NCBI GenBank assembly: GCA_013398295.1
Contig: VZSF01007301.1
Coordinates: 186,001-250,000 of the forward strand
Length of the DNA: 64,000 nucleotides
Source of the DNA: Chionis minor
Taxonomy: Eukaryota > Chordata > Aves > Charadriiformes > Chionididae
Reading direction: 5' to 3'
Position 1 is the first letter of the stretch. The number at the start of each line of letters is the position of its first letter. Under the pieces are notes generated by a model. That model ran no database searches. It saw only the letters and a list, made by a program, of their open reading frames with translations, and was not told where the DNA came from. A program made the position numbers and the translations under genes. Below are positions 10,846 to 22,244 of the stretch, one piece after another.

Positions 10846-13800
10846 CTTATTTATTTTTTCCTGATTTAAACATATACGTACATATAAGACTTTTTCCCAT
10901 CGAGCCTAATAGGACATTACCCAGATGTGTACCATACCAGAAATAGCCATGATTCTAGCTATTTGAAGTGTTAATTTCTAATACTCAGATTGTTGCAAAT
11001 TAACCTTTTTATTAATACTTCTGTATGCAGTTCTTCACTGTCTGCCAACTTATCTTAACTCACTTAGGCTTAGCTTTTCCTAGCAAGCTTCTACATGGGA
11101 ACTGCCCTATTAAATCTGAAAAACAGCTGCTGTTCTAATATGTCTGTTTGGCACCAGGCTGTTCTTTCCTGTCTGTCAATCTGATAAATACTTCCTGTCT
11201 TTGTGTTGAGGTTTACTTGGCTTGCATTATTTTTCCCCCACCCCCTGTGGCATCTGTCTTTTCTCATTCCCAAGGGAGCTGAATCTCAGAAAGGCCTTGA
11301 GTCAGGTACTTAAAGTCTGTTTGTATCAATGAGGATAAAGCATAGAGATGGTAGGTGAGTCTACAGGGGTGGGATGTTAGTGATGTGGCAGTCTTGCACA
11401 TCTGAAAATCAGGTGACCTCTGTTTTCTGTCTCCCTCTCTCAGATGTTTCTTCCATGACCTCCTTAATAAACTGCCTTTGTAGTGGCTCCTTGACTGCAA
11501 AATGAGTGGGAATACATATCTGCCATGGTAGGAGGTGAGAGCGGGAAGGGAAGAGAAGAGTTACATGGTCAAATAAGTTTTGCTGCTATTGTGGTAATAC
11601 CTGTAAATCCCAGTCGAGCCTGCAACCTCATGCTGGAAGGCATTATACAAATGCTTACTGAGAGACAGTAAAAAGCTTAAAGCCTAACTGGGGAAAACAA
11701 AAATGGAGGAGGAGATGCTGTTGTACAGGAGGTATTATTGACTTGGAAAAAGCTATTTATCCCTTAAGATGATTAGTAGATAATGGTATAATGCAAGGGA
11801 TGGGTTTCTCAAAAATAATTTGATTTGAAAACTATAAAATGAAAATTACTTTAACTTTTTTAAAGAAAAATCTGTGTTTTGTCTTTTAATGGTAACATGG
11901 TGCACCATAAAATTTTCATTCTTTTCCAAGTAATAATTGCTAAAGCTTTAATCATTGTTTCTTATCTGAATTACCAAATCTCTGTACAAAAATACTTACA
12001 AGTTATTACTGAGTAGTTTGAAAACAGGTTAGAATAGGCTGCTTCTTTGCCTGGTTTTCTGATGAGTTTTGCTGTTTTGTTGTTGTAGTAATTATAGGCT
12101 GTCTTAATTCAGATTTTGCTATCTGCCATTTAATTATAAAATAAGCAATTAATGACTAATGGGCTCATGACTGCATGAGCCTGGAGATATTGAAAGAAGA
12201 TTTCTCTGTTGGGAAGATATTATATTCTCAACATATGGTCTGAGCTTTGGATTTTGTGATACTGAAAACAGATTATCTCTTAGGTTAACAAAGTGTGAAT
12301 ATTAAGATGTTTGATGCTGATTTCAGATGATGTACTCAACATGCAAAAAGCTGTGCACTTTGTCAGTCGCCTAAATAAAGCACAAGTGATAACACAACTA
12401 CAGGTGTCTCTCTCCCAGCAGAGCTTGCCATTGATATTAGCTAGCTCTGCAGAACTGATGAGGAAAACACATCCTACTTTTACCTAGGCAGGGGTTCAGA
12501 AATCACTTCTATATATTGGCGCCTGAAGGGTTGAGCCATAATATTCTTGCCAGCAGCACTTACTTTGGATGTTGCCATAGATATACTTAAAATATCACAT
12601 GAGATCATGAAAGGTTTGTTAGCATGTCTGATGTTGAAAGAAGTTCCTCATTACACTATGAAAGCTTCAGCATTTTAAGATTTCCTGACCTGCTTCATTG
12701 TGTAATGCTCCTTAATATGCTGAGCTGTGGCTTGCATGCCTGTCTTCCCATTCCACGGAGAGCACAGTTTGGGGAGGAAGGGTGTGTTTCGAGTGTCATC
12801 CCATTGTGGAGCGAGGCTTGGACAGGACAATTCTGTGGTCAGCAGAGCTCAGAACGGCTCCTGTGTCCCACAGCTAAGTCAGAGCAGTAGGTTACTGTGG
12901 CTCTGGATGGACTAAGCTGACGCGGAGCCTGTGGCTTTGTGGTGAGACCATGATCTTCACATGGGAAACTCTATCTCTGCTCCCAGTTTTGCACTTGTGG
13001 CCTGCTGGGGGGATGTGGAGGGGGGAGGTGGGTGCATACTGGAAAGTTGTCTGCTGCAGTGGTTGTTGAGGAACCTTTATTTTTTTTTTTTTTTAACGTA
13101 AAAACAGGTGACTGAAACACGGAGGGTGTCTTATTCTTTTCAGTAAAGTTTGAGATTAATTTTGTTGTTAAGCAATTCATAGGCTTCTTTATAGGCACCC
13201 TGAGCAGTTTATGAATTTTAGGTAGCAGAATTTAAGAGGTCTGAAATCCCAGGTAGAACACCAGTGAGCAGTTTCTATGAAACACCTCAGATACTCTACA
13301 GTGGCAAAAAGATGGGAACTTTATAGCAATGGGGTTTTGATATTCTTCGTAGAAATGGACAGACCATTATAGATTTTATAAATACTATAAGGAATATTTT
13401 TACGTACTTATGAACCCTGCAGGAACTTGCCTGATACTTCCTGTATTATAGTGACTCCATTAACATCATGTTTATGCACAAAATGCTGTAAAAACATGCA
13501 CACTGATATGTTTTGTCTTATTTCAGCCAATGTAACTTGTCTAAGTGAATGGCTCTGGATTGGGCATGCAAGTTTAATCTATAGATAAGAATTTTGATAA
13601 TAGGTGTACTATTCCTGGAACCAGCATCTCCACTGTTGCATGATAAAATCTGTCAAAATAAGAAATATCCTGTCTATATATAAAAACTATAAATTAGTAT
13701 CAAGGAGAAAGAAATGTAGCATATGTCTTTGGTTCATTTGTCTTCAGGATGATTACTGAAGATATCAGCCAAGCAAACATGTAGCAGCAATAGTCTGTGA

Positions 13801-14378
13801 CTTGCACTGTCTTTTTATTTTTCTCCCAGCAAAAAGTGTATCTTTAAGGTAATCCTCATGTGATTAAATCCTATTTCAGTTTCAGGCTATAGTGATGTAC
13901 TTGATTTCCACTGATAGAAAGGTATTCCTGCACACCTGCAGATGCCTTTAGGGACCTTGTGAGGCCTATCCGTAGGTGTCTGTTTATGCCACTGGACCTT
14001 GATCACTTCCGTGTTTTGGGGGTTTGATCTTTAACGCCATCTCTCAGCTGCCCTGCCTCTATGGAAACAATCCCAAAATGCCTGTTCAATGCTTAACCTA
14101 CCAGTAGAGATTCACCAGCAGAGATTATATCCTTTAGTGTATCAAATCTGCTTACTACTTCAATCCACTCAGTTTCTAAACCAACCTTTAGTTGTGTAGC
14201 ATGGGAATGTCTTTTTTTTTTTTTTTAATTTTTAATCTTAATTACCTTTTAAAGAGAAGAAAAAAATGCTGCCAAACCTGCCATCATTCATAGATCCCTA
14301 AAAGGCAGGATGACTTCAAAGTCTCTGGAGTGCACAGCTTTTTGAACTGTTCAAAGTAGTTTTGAAACAAGTCTCCTC
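10846..14378. other. AT-rich unique DNA, no gene seen
   Basis: No coding or repeat signal that I can name. T runs lie near 13079-13095 and 14212-14226. The short frames at 12624-12915 overlap in two phases with no family resemblance. The region could hold conserved non-coding elements that a single sequence cannot reveal. Confidence 0.5.
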
Positions 14379-14452
14379 CAAAAAAAACCAAACAAAAAAA
14401 CCCCAAAAAACCCTACCCTACAAACAAAAAAAAACCCCACAACAACAACACA
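14379..14452. repeat. A/C-rich low-complexity tract
   Basis: Almost entirely A and C on the plus strand, with irregular units such as AAACAAAAAAACCCC, CCCTACCCTAC and AACAACAAC. No fixed unit length, so it is low-complexity sequence and not a clean microsatellite. Confidence 0.9.
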
Positions 14453-15829
14453 GAGAAGCAGAGAAGAAGGCTTAAATAAATAAATGTGTATGATCATTAT
14501 GACAGTGGTGTGTAGCTAAGCTCATCTGGCTTTCACTCATCTTTGAGGCTAATCTGATCAGTTTTCAGCAAGCACTGCCTGGCTAGTCATTTTGCAAGGG
14601 CTTATGGAAGTTGTAAACACCAAAGCACAATTCAGCTGTTTTCTGGGCCTGGTTTTCGATTATGCTGTGCCTTATGATGTCCACGAGTAAGAACTGGAAT
14701 AAACAAGGCCACCAGGCTCGTGTTTGTGAGACTGAAACTGCAGATAAAATGGAGTCCTTTGAGAGTCTACTCCAATCAATGAAAACACAGACATACACAT
14801 ACATGGACACTGCTTGTTCCACTGCAGTTAAATACCTGTTTTCTTTTTGCAGTATTCATAACCTTGCCATTTAAACCGACAGGTACTTTTAGCCTTTTGC
14901 CCAGCTTCAGAGAACTGCTGCCGCTCCTGTCGTTCCCAAGTCTGATGTTTGGAAGCACTCTTCGTAAAGCTGGCATCTAATGTTCGGAAGACAATTCTGT
15001 TATATTTTGCCAGTAGTTTTCCTGCTAATTCATGCAACCATTTATACTCAAACAGAACATTTGTACAGTTGTTGTTTTAAAGCTGACTTTGAGTATCTTT
15101 TTCCCATTCTAAAAAGAGTTTGAGAAGAGCTCCTCTACCCAGAAAAGGAAGAAAAAGGGTGGTGTTCATTTTGCCTTGTCTATTGAAATGTATCCATTCC
15201 TTCTCAGAACAGAATCGTTAATTCTTCTGGGTTTTTAAATGTTGATCCATGGTGGCTGGTTTGCAGGCAGCAAGAAGGTGGAAAAAATTAATAATTTACC
15301 ATAAATCAGTCTCTTTCAGGAGAATCTGAATTCACAATGCATATACAAAGCTGAGGTCAGACAGTTTAGCTTTGATAACAAAAGAACATTTTTAAATGCT
15401 AATTAACCCCCAAGTGTATACTTTTTTACAAAATTAAAATCTCTAATCACTTTAAAGTTCCATTTTCTATTAAAGGGGGGAAAAAGGGAACTATGCAGTC
15501 TCTTACATTTGTCTGAAAGGGGCTAAACAGCTGATTAAAGGAATGAACTCTAAGCGTAAAAGGAAAATTTAATGACATCTCATGAACAATTAAAAAAAAT
15601 TTGCATTCTTCGAATTCTATTGGCAAAAAAAAAGGCAAGGAAGATTTAGCTATAATCACATGCTGTGAGGGGATAGAAAAGAGAACATTAAATGCTTTTC
15701 ATGATTCCTCCTGAAGCCCTTGATAGCACGACAGGATGCTTATTAGCATGCATATTGCTGTGACCTGGTTTACTTCAGCTTTGCATTTAGGCAGGTGTTT
15801 AAAACAGGTGTACAAATCCGTATTTTTTT
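14453..15829. other. AT-rich unique DNA, no gene seen
   Basis: Short frames on both strands around 14580-15037 overlap one another and show no domain. Nothing else is recognisable. Confidence 0.5.
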
Positions 15830-16330
15830 TTCTTTCTCAGAACTCTGATAATATGGACAAGTTGCACGGTTTGTATGTCTGTTCTTTCCATAGGGATTTT
15901 CTGGCCCCTTGGATGCAGCAGGTGGCTTCAGAACATCTTGTTCAAATTGATTTATAAGCCTCTTGAAAGCTGGCAGAAAAGTGAGTCGTCGGTCTCCCAG
16001 AAAAATTTCCTTCCTTTTGCATTGGTCAAACGTGCATTCTGAATGTGCAGGGTGTTTGGTGTGTCCACCAAACCCTGAAATTTATCAAGTGTCAATTGAT
16101 GCCATGGTTGATGCCATGTTGTAGCCTCAGTTACATCTGTGGCATAATTGAAATTCTGTATTAATTTTCCTATTTGATGGTCCCTATCTGTAATAATAGT
16201 GTTATCTGATGTAGAAATGGCTTGGAGGGGATGTAGCAGATCATTCAACCCATGTTATAGCTGTGGAGGCCAAATATACAGCTGGGAACAGCTATGAGTA
16301 CCTAAACAAGATGTGAGTATGTTGTGTCCT
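15830..16330 (-). pseudogene. Decayed protein-like stretch, unassigned (old viral or retroelement remnant possible)
   Basis: On the minus strand an open run of 98 codons (15952-16248) has a balanced, protein-like composition with charged, aromatic and polar residues well mixed and few low-complexity runs. The same frame continues upstream past a stop at 16255-16257 with Trp, Pro and Cys residues. Beyond its own stop, a shifted frame stays open for about 30 more codons and is Cys-rich. This pattern of one frame broken by a stop and a shift is what an old coding relic looks like. A retroviral surface protein is a guess from the Cys and Trp spacing only. I recognise no diagnostic motif, and a chance open frame cannot be excluded. 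Confidence 0.25.
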
Positions 16331-16790
16331 TAGATCATAAAATTGAAAAAAATACCTAATACTTCTACAGTAATCTCTTAAGTGCCTCTAAATCTAATCT
16401 TGCTGAGTTCTGCCATGTCAAGCGATGTTGGAGAGATGTGAGGGAGCTCAGAGCCTTGGGAACTTCTGGGAATCTTGTTTTTCCCTGCATGCTCACTCAG
16501 ACACAGTTCACTGAGTGTCTTTCAGTAGCTCTTTTCGGGAGCAATTTGTTTTGCAGAGCCAGACTTTCCCTGTTGAGACCACAGCCCTCCACTTTTTAGT
16601 CACTTACTAAACTAACAGAATCAGCTACTAGAAAGATACAGAAAGACCACATTATGACAGTAGATAGAATGTTGACTCTGACCAGATACAATTCAGATTC
16701 AGGGTGATTTGGAAAGATAAGCTTGTCCTTCTTCATTACGTCTAGAACAATTTCTATGTATCGCATGGTGAAACCTTTCTAATTCTTTTT
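16331..16790. other. Unique DNA, no gene seen
   Basis: No frame, repeat or motif recognised between the decayed stretch and the following pyrimidine microsatellite. Confidence 0.5.
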
Positions 16791-16841
16791 CTCCTCTCCT
16801 CTCCTCTCCTCTCNTTCCCTTTCCTTTCTTTTCCTTTCTTT
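16791..16841. repeat. (CTCCT)n / CCTTT pyrimidine microsatellite with an undetermined base
   Basis: Four to five CTCCT units at 16791-16813 are followed by an N at 16814 and then by TTCCCTTTCCTTTC-type units. The N sits inside the repeat and probably marks a base that could not be read reliably. Confidence 0.93.
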
Positions 16842-17464
16842 AAATAGGAAAATAATTGTTCAAGCTGACAAGCAACCTATAATTCTTACACAAGCAAGTA
16901 GGGAAGGCACAAGAGCAGCCTTCAAGGGATTAGAAGTGTCAAACTGTAACTCTAAATGCTGCTGATCTAATTGATGCTTTACCTAGCAGGGGAGGAGAAA
17001 ACTCTAGCAAATAGTTAGCAGTTATTTTGCTTTCAGAAAGAACACTGTCACAGATATCTTCCTACAAATGCCACATCACTTGCTAACAAGTTGTTCTGGG
17101 AGAAACTTCTTGCTGATTTATGTGCTGCCACACAATTCTTTTCCAGTCACTGTGAACGTCCTGGATTTCCCTTTTATTTATTAAGAAAGATTGCCTTGAA
17201 CATGGACAAGAGAGCCAGTTAAGCAGCTCAGTTCTAGATTCTGGGAGTGCAGGAAATTAATATACATCTTGATCTTCATGTGTTACATGCATACGAAACA
17301 ATGGAAAAACAGATTATTTACTGCTTTGGTTGCAGAGTTGCTAATATCTGACTATTATGCATGGAGCTGGGGGGACACATTCTTTTTAATCCACAACGCA
17401 GTTTAAATTTAGCACCGAGCATGTCTGAAAGGAGCAATATTCCCTCTACTTTTACAAAGGTAGG
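16842..17464. other. Unique DNA, no gene seen
   Basis: AT-rich, no recognisable element or coding frame. Confidence 0.5.
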
Positions 17465-17585
17465 CATTAAATTGGGAGTCAGGGGACTCGAGGTCAGTTC
17501 CTGGTTCCCTCGCAGGGTTTTATGATTTTAAACAAATCACTTCCCTGCCTGACTGTGGTGCTCGGAGATAAAATTGATGCTTGGG
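17465..17585 (+). mobile_element. MIR-like (CORE) SINE fragment
   Basis: The order of words follows the MIR layout: GGGAGTCAGGGGACTCGAGG, then GGTCAGTTCCTGGTTCCCTC, then AAACAAATCACTTCCCTGCC and a GGAGATAAAATTGATG word. These match the familiar blocks (sorted by position) for a gained-or-lost CAGGAGACCTGG word, a TTCCTGGCTCTGCC word, the CAAGTCACTT word and the TAAAATGGGGATAAT-like word. MIR-type SINEs were active before the amniotes diversified, so a heavily substituted copy in a bird is plausible. The identification is by eye from remembered consensus features. Confidence 0.55.
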
Positions 17586-20500
17586 AGGGATGTGGATACT
17601 GCACAGGGAGTGGGAGCTGAGGAACAGATAGACAAGTTCTCTTTTCTCAGTCTTGTGACTTTTTTAAGTAGTTGGGAATATAGAAGAACTTGAAAATTTT
17701 GTATTAAGTGAGTTACCACCAGCTGCAGCACCAGGTAAGAACATCTGCCGTGTGTACATAGGTGCTTTCTGAGATGAGTTGTGTATTGGGCTGTTCATTG
17801 TGAATAGCTTTCTGAGATGTTTCAGGACATTTTAAAGCAGTAGGAATAATTCGTATCTGGCTCTGGGGCAGACAAAGATGGTGCATTATCACTGTATAAC
17901 TAGGCAAACCCACTATGCATCTGTACCTCTGATGCTCTTGCAGATACTCACCTTCATAACCGCACATGGAGAGCAGGCTCTTTAGTGAAACATAGATGCA
18001 TGTCTCATGGACTAGCAGTGACAGCAGTGGACTTGGTGTTAGGAAACTTGGGAGGAGGCAGCAAAGCTTGATACTTTTATGATTTGGAATGGTGAAATCT
18101 AACTTGATGTTTTGTTTTCTCTCACCACATGCAATAAGAACTTTCCCTTTTGAGGAATTAATGCTTTCATTGCAGAGGGAAACTAAGGGCTTTCTAGCCA
18201 AGGTCTGTAGTCGGTATCACTATTAATCATTAATAATAAATAACAAGGAAATTTTTTACTTGTTTAACCCATTCAATCCAGTGAAATGCTCCAGTAAGCA
18301 CTTGTGATATAAGAATCATAGATATTCATGAAGCAAGTAAGGATTAACACTTAAATTTATGCTTCTGGTTGCTTTGTTATATTTCTCGAAGGAGGATTCC
18401 TCCTGTTATGTGAATGTCACCTTTTACAAGTGACAGGAAGATTAAGTAAAATGCTGTACGGGTAATTATAACAAGGCTATTGGCAGGCTGTAACACAGTG
18501 TAAGTGACAGAACTAATTTTGCTGTTGAGACATAATGTATGTGGCAAGTTCTACCTGTAGCTCTCCTTCATACAAGTTACGCTCTCCAGAGGAATGCGTT
18601 GCGTATCACTTTGACCATGAGTCAGCCATAAACTCAACAAAGCCCATCTACACAACGCCATTAGAGTGTGAGGAGATGCCCTGTGACATTCATCTCAATT
18701 GCATTTAATTGTGTCACTTCTTGGAGAGATTATCTCATTGCATAGATGCTTTTGTTTAAATTCAGATCAACTGTTTTGTATCTGATCCTTTGCTGTGAAT
18801 TTTCTCTGCTAAGAAAAATAACTAAATAATATACTATATCTCACAGTCGGGAGAGAAGTTTTGACAGTTTTTATGTACTTATCCTTGTGAGATTGATGAG
18901 ATTCTGGTTATGCATTTGTTCAGTGACTCCATTCTGATATGCCCTTGACACTCTCAGAAGTAATATTGCAGCCATTCTGGTTTGAAAAAACAAAGCAACA
19001 CCAGCAAAGCATAATAATGTGGTGAAAATCTCCACTGTGAGCGCCTTGCTTGCCCTGTTCTGTTCTCCCACACACAAACCCTTTCAGGCTAATTAATTAA
19101 CTGTTATAGAGGCAAAGCAGCTAATGAAGCTTTCTTCCCCAGCCTTGCCCCATTGACTAGTTAGTGAAAAGCCAATGTGTAGTGCCAAGGATGAGCTGAA
19201 TTACGGAGAAGCAAACAGTGTGCATCTTTTACAACTCTGTCAAAGATGAACCTCTTAAGCTTGTTTGTTTATATTAATAGCATCTGGAGCCAAGGCATTG
19301 TGCAGTCAGCTTTTAATAGCCTAAAGCGCTTTTGTTAATTTTCAAAACACAGATTATTTATTTAAAAATGCAAGCAGATTACACATCTGAGAACACCAGA
19401 TATTTTAGGGGTTGCTTTTTTCTCTTTCACCTTGAATTGAATGAAAAAAGAATTGTTTCTCTTCTAGCCCAGGAAGCATCATCTTGGATGTGCAAAATGC
19501 ATCACTGTTTTGTACATGGGCTAGCCATTTATATCTGTGTAAACTGACTTTAAAGTGTTACTGTTGTAATTATCCAGTGTTTCATACCTGCCAGAAGGAT
19601 TGCACAAGAGAGAAGGCAAATGGACAGCGGAGTTGCTTTCAGTTAAATCCAGCCATGCCTTTGAGAAGAGAGACCTAGATTTGCTGGGGCTGGTGTTTCT
19701 GGAGCAATGGGATAGTTCTTACTTCCACATCAACACACTAGAGAGGAGACTATTTCTATATTCAAAGCTGGAAATACTGAAGACTAAGGCTGCTAAAGAC
19801 GTCTTGTTGTATGTTATTTCATTACCCTGCTAGAGGAAAATCTGTCATCTTTCTTTTAATAACCATGACCATATTTTGACATTCAATTAGACTAGGCAGG
19901 ATAATTAATATTACGCTGATCCTGTCGGGGTCATCCTCAGTGACTACTCTTTTGTTCCAAGGAGACTCTTAGACAGGATCCTGATGGATCTCCTCCTATC
20001 ACATGTCCTGGCCAATGCCTATATGGTGCTGTTAGAAGGGATAATGAAGAGAGATTGCTGTGTTGTCTGCTTATACTGCTTAGTGATTTACCTAGTGCAT
20101 AATGGGGGTGAGAGCTTGGATGAAGGCTACCTACTAAAATTCAAGCTGATTGATGCTATGTTTATGGACTGGGAGAAGATGCTACAGAGGTGTTCATATC
20201 TATACATTTAATTTGAAGAGACAGGCCTTGTTATCTATTGTTTAAACTAATATTCCACTCCCTGGAGGCCAAGACGATTAATACTTACCAGCTCCCCTTT
20301 CTCACAGGCAACAGGCTGTCTTTTATGTCAGAGGTGCAGGTCTCCACAGAGATCCATGGCACTTCCTTTTAAGCGGGAGAATAGGCTCTGTCTAGATCTC
20401 TTGTACACTTTTTAACAAGCTCATAAAACTACATAACTTATGTCTAAACTCCTGTTTGAAGTGACATTTTTCCCCTCTGGTGATCTTGCTTACAGAGGAA

Positions 20501-22138
20501 ATCAGCCTACTGCATCTACCAGCTAACTGTATTGTTTCTTTCTCTCAGATGGTAGAGCCATGTTGGTATGTCTTTTTCCTGTGTTCAGCTCTCAGTCTCC
20601 GTGACACTGTACACATGCGCCATTGGTCTTGGTTATTACATGTGGCTCTCTCCCTCTTACTTCTCCATTTCCAGCCTTTCCAAAATAACCAGTAGGGTTC
20701 CTATTAGGCTTACAAATCCTGGGCAGGTTTAGAACAAGGCGCTATCTCTCCCTCTCATGACTGAAATTTTCAAAACACCAGTTATTTCTGTTAGGGATAC
20801 TGGTTCCAACTTCAGGTTTCAACAAAAAATGCCAAAACAAGCCAAAGGTGAATCTTAGCCTCGTATAGTTAAGATGGGTTATTTTCACTTAGTGAGGATA
20901 CCTAAATTGTAACAGACTGAAAGAATTACAAAGACCTGTTAAAGTAGCTTTTAATGCACCTGTTATTCCTTTCATAACTGAATTACTAAAACTCGAGCAG
21001 TATTTTGTATTTTACTTTCTTTGTATGCAATTATAGCATTAGGTCATCCCAGAGTAAGTTCTCAGAAGCAAATAACTTCTTTTATTAATCTGGAAAGTTC
21101 AATTGAACCACTTCAAGTTGTTAAAATAATTGAAGAATTTAAAGACAATTGATATTCCATTAATAAAAGACAGAAAGGTTAAAAAAATAGCCATTCTTTG
21201 ATTTAGTTAAATGCAATTAAAATCACAATATGCAATTTGGTTCTTCTTTGTCATTCCTTTCTGTGTTGTGAATGTCCATTTTTTCCTAGACTGAAGTGTA
21301 AGACAGCATGCAGGAATGAGAGGAAGAACAAAACCCTGTGTTCAAATCTGAAAGGTCATACCTGGCTTTCATGCATTTCTCCATCATAACTTTTTTTTTT
21401 TTTTTTAAAGAATTCAGTAGCTCTGGACAGGAAAAAATTTCACCTTTAAACTGCTCCTGAAACACTCCATAAAATGTGTAGGTGACAAACCAGTACATGA
21501 CAACTGAGACCAAGGAAAGCAACAGGTATCATACTGAAATGCCCATGCCTTGGAAAAAGTAAGTAAAAACTATTCTTGGACAGTTTCAGTCCTTCAGATT
21601 TGGATTTGTTGTCATTTTACTATGTGGGCTGTATGTTTGTCCAGCCTTCAACAAAAGCCTCCTGGGATACGAAAGGGCTAGGCAAAAAAGAAACTCAAGG
21701 ACAGACAGTTGATTCTAAGGGAAAACCAACCAGTGGGGAAAAAGTAACAGCCGAGACCTCAAAAATTGCTTGTAAAAGCACCAGAAAGAGTTATTGAGCA
21801 GAGCACTCCAGACAGCCCGCTGTTGCCAGAAAACATGCAGCAAGGGGATTTCTGCTGCCTCAGTGCTGCTTGTGTGACTGAGCTGTGCCTTCCAACTTCA
21901 GTTCAGAGCAAGCTGGCAGTGGCAGTCTCTGTGCTTATGTTCACTTGTAGGGCACGTTCACTTTTCTTCATATTTTATATTTCTGATCACCAATCAGCCA
22001 GACTGGGACACCAGTTATTCTGTGTCACAGCTTCCTGTGAAAGATCATACATTTGAATTTCATTTTGATGTGTCAGGACTCATTCAGGGACTGACCCAAC
22101 GAATTGGAATTACTTTGCTGCGTAAGAACAGTTAATTT
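17586..22138. other. AT-rich unique DNA, no gene seen
   Basis: The longest frame here is 162 codons on the minus strand (17713-18201). Its peptide has no domain, signal or repeat that I recognise and no frame of similar quality next to it, so I treat it as chance. A T run lies at about 21389-21406. Other frames are under 100 codons and overlap others on the opposite strand. Confidence 0.5.
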
Positions 22139-22244
22139 AAAAAAAAAAACAAAAAAAACCCACCACAACAAAAAAACGCCAAACCCAGAAACAAACCAAA
22201 AAAACCCCACCAAACAAACAAAAACCAAACCAACCAAACAGAAA
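22139..22244. repeat. A/C-rich low-complexity tract
   Basis: About 105 bases consist almost only of A and C in irregular AAAC, AAACC and CCAA units, similar in texture to 14379-14452. A Lys/Thr/Pro-rich frame across it is a product of composition. Confidence 0.92.

Noticed and set aside
14401..14425. Telomere-like CCCTA words
   Set aside because: Only two imperfect words inside an irregular A/C tract, not a telomeric array.
17713..18201. Open frame of 162 codons on the minus strand
   Set aside because: No recognisable domain, no splice context, no partner frame. Length is not extreme for a 64 kb window.
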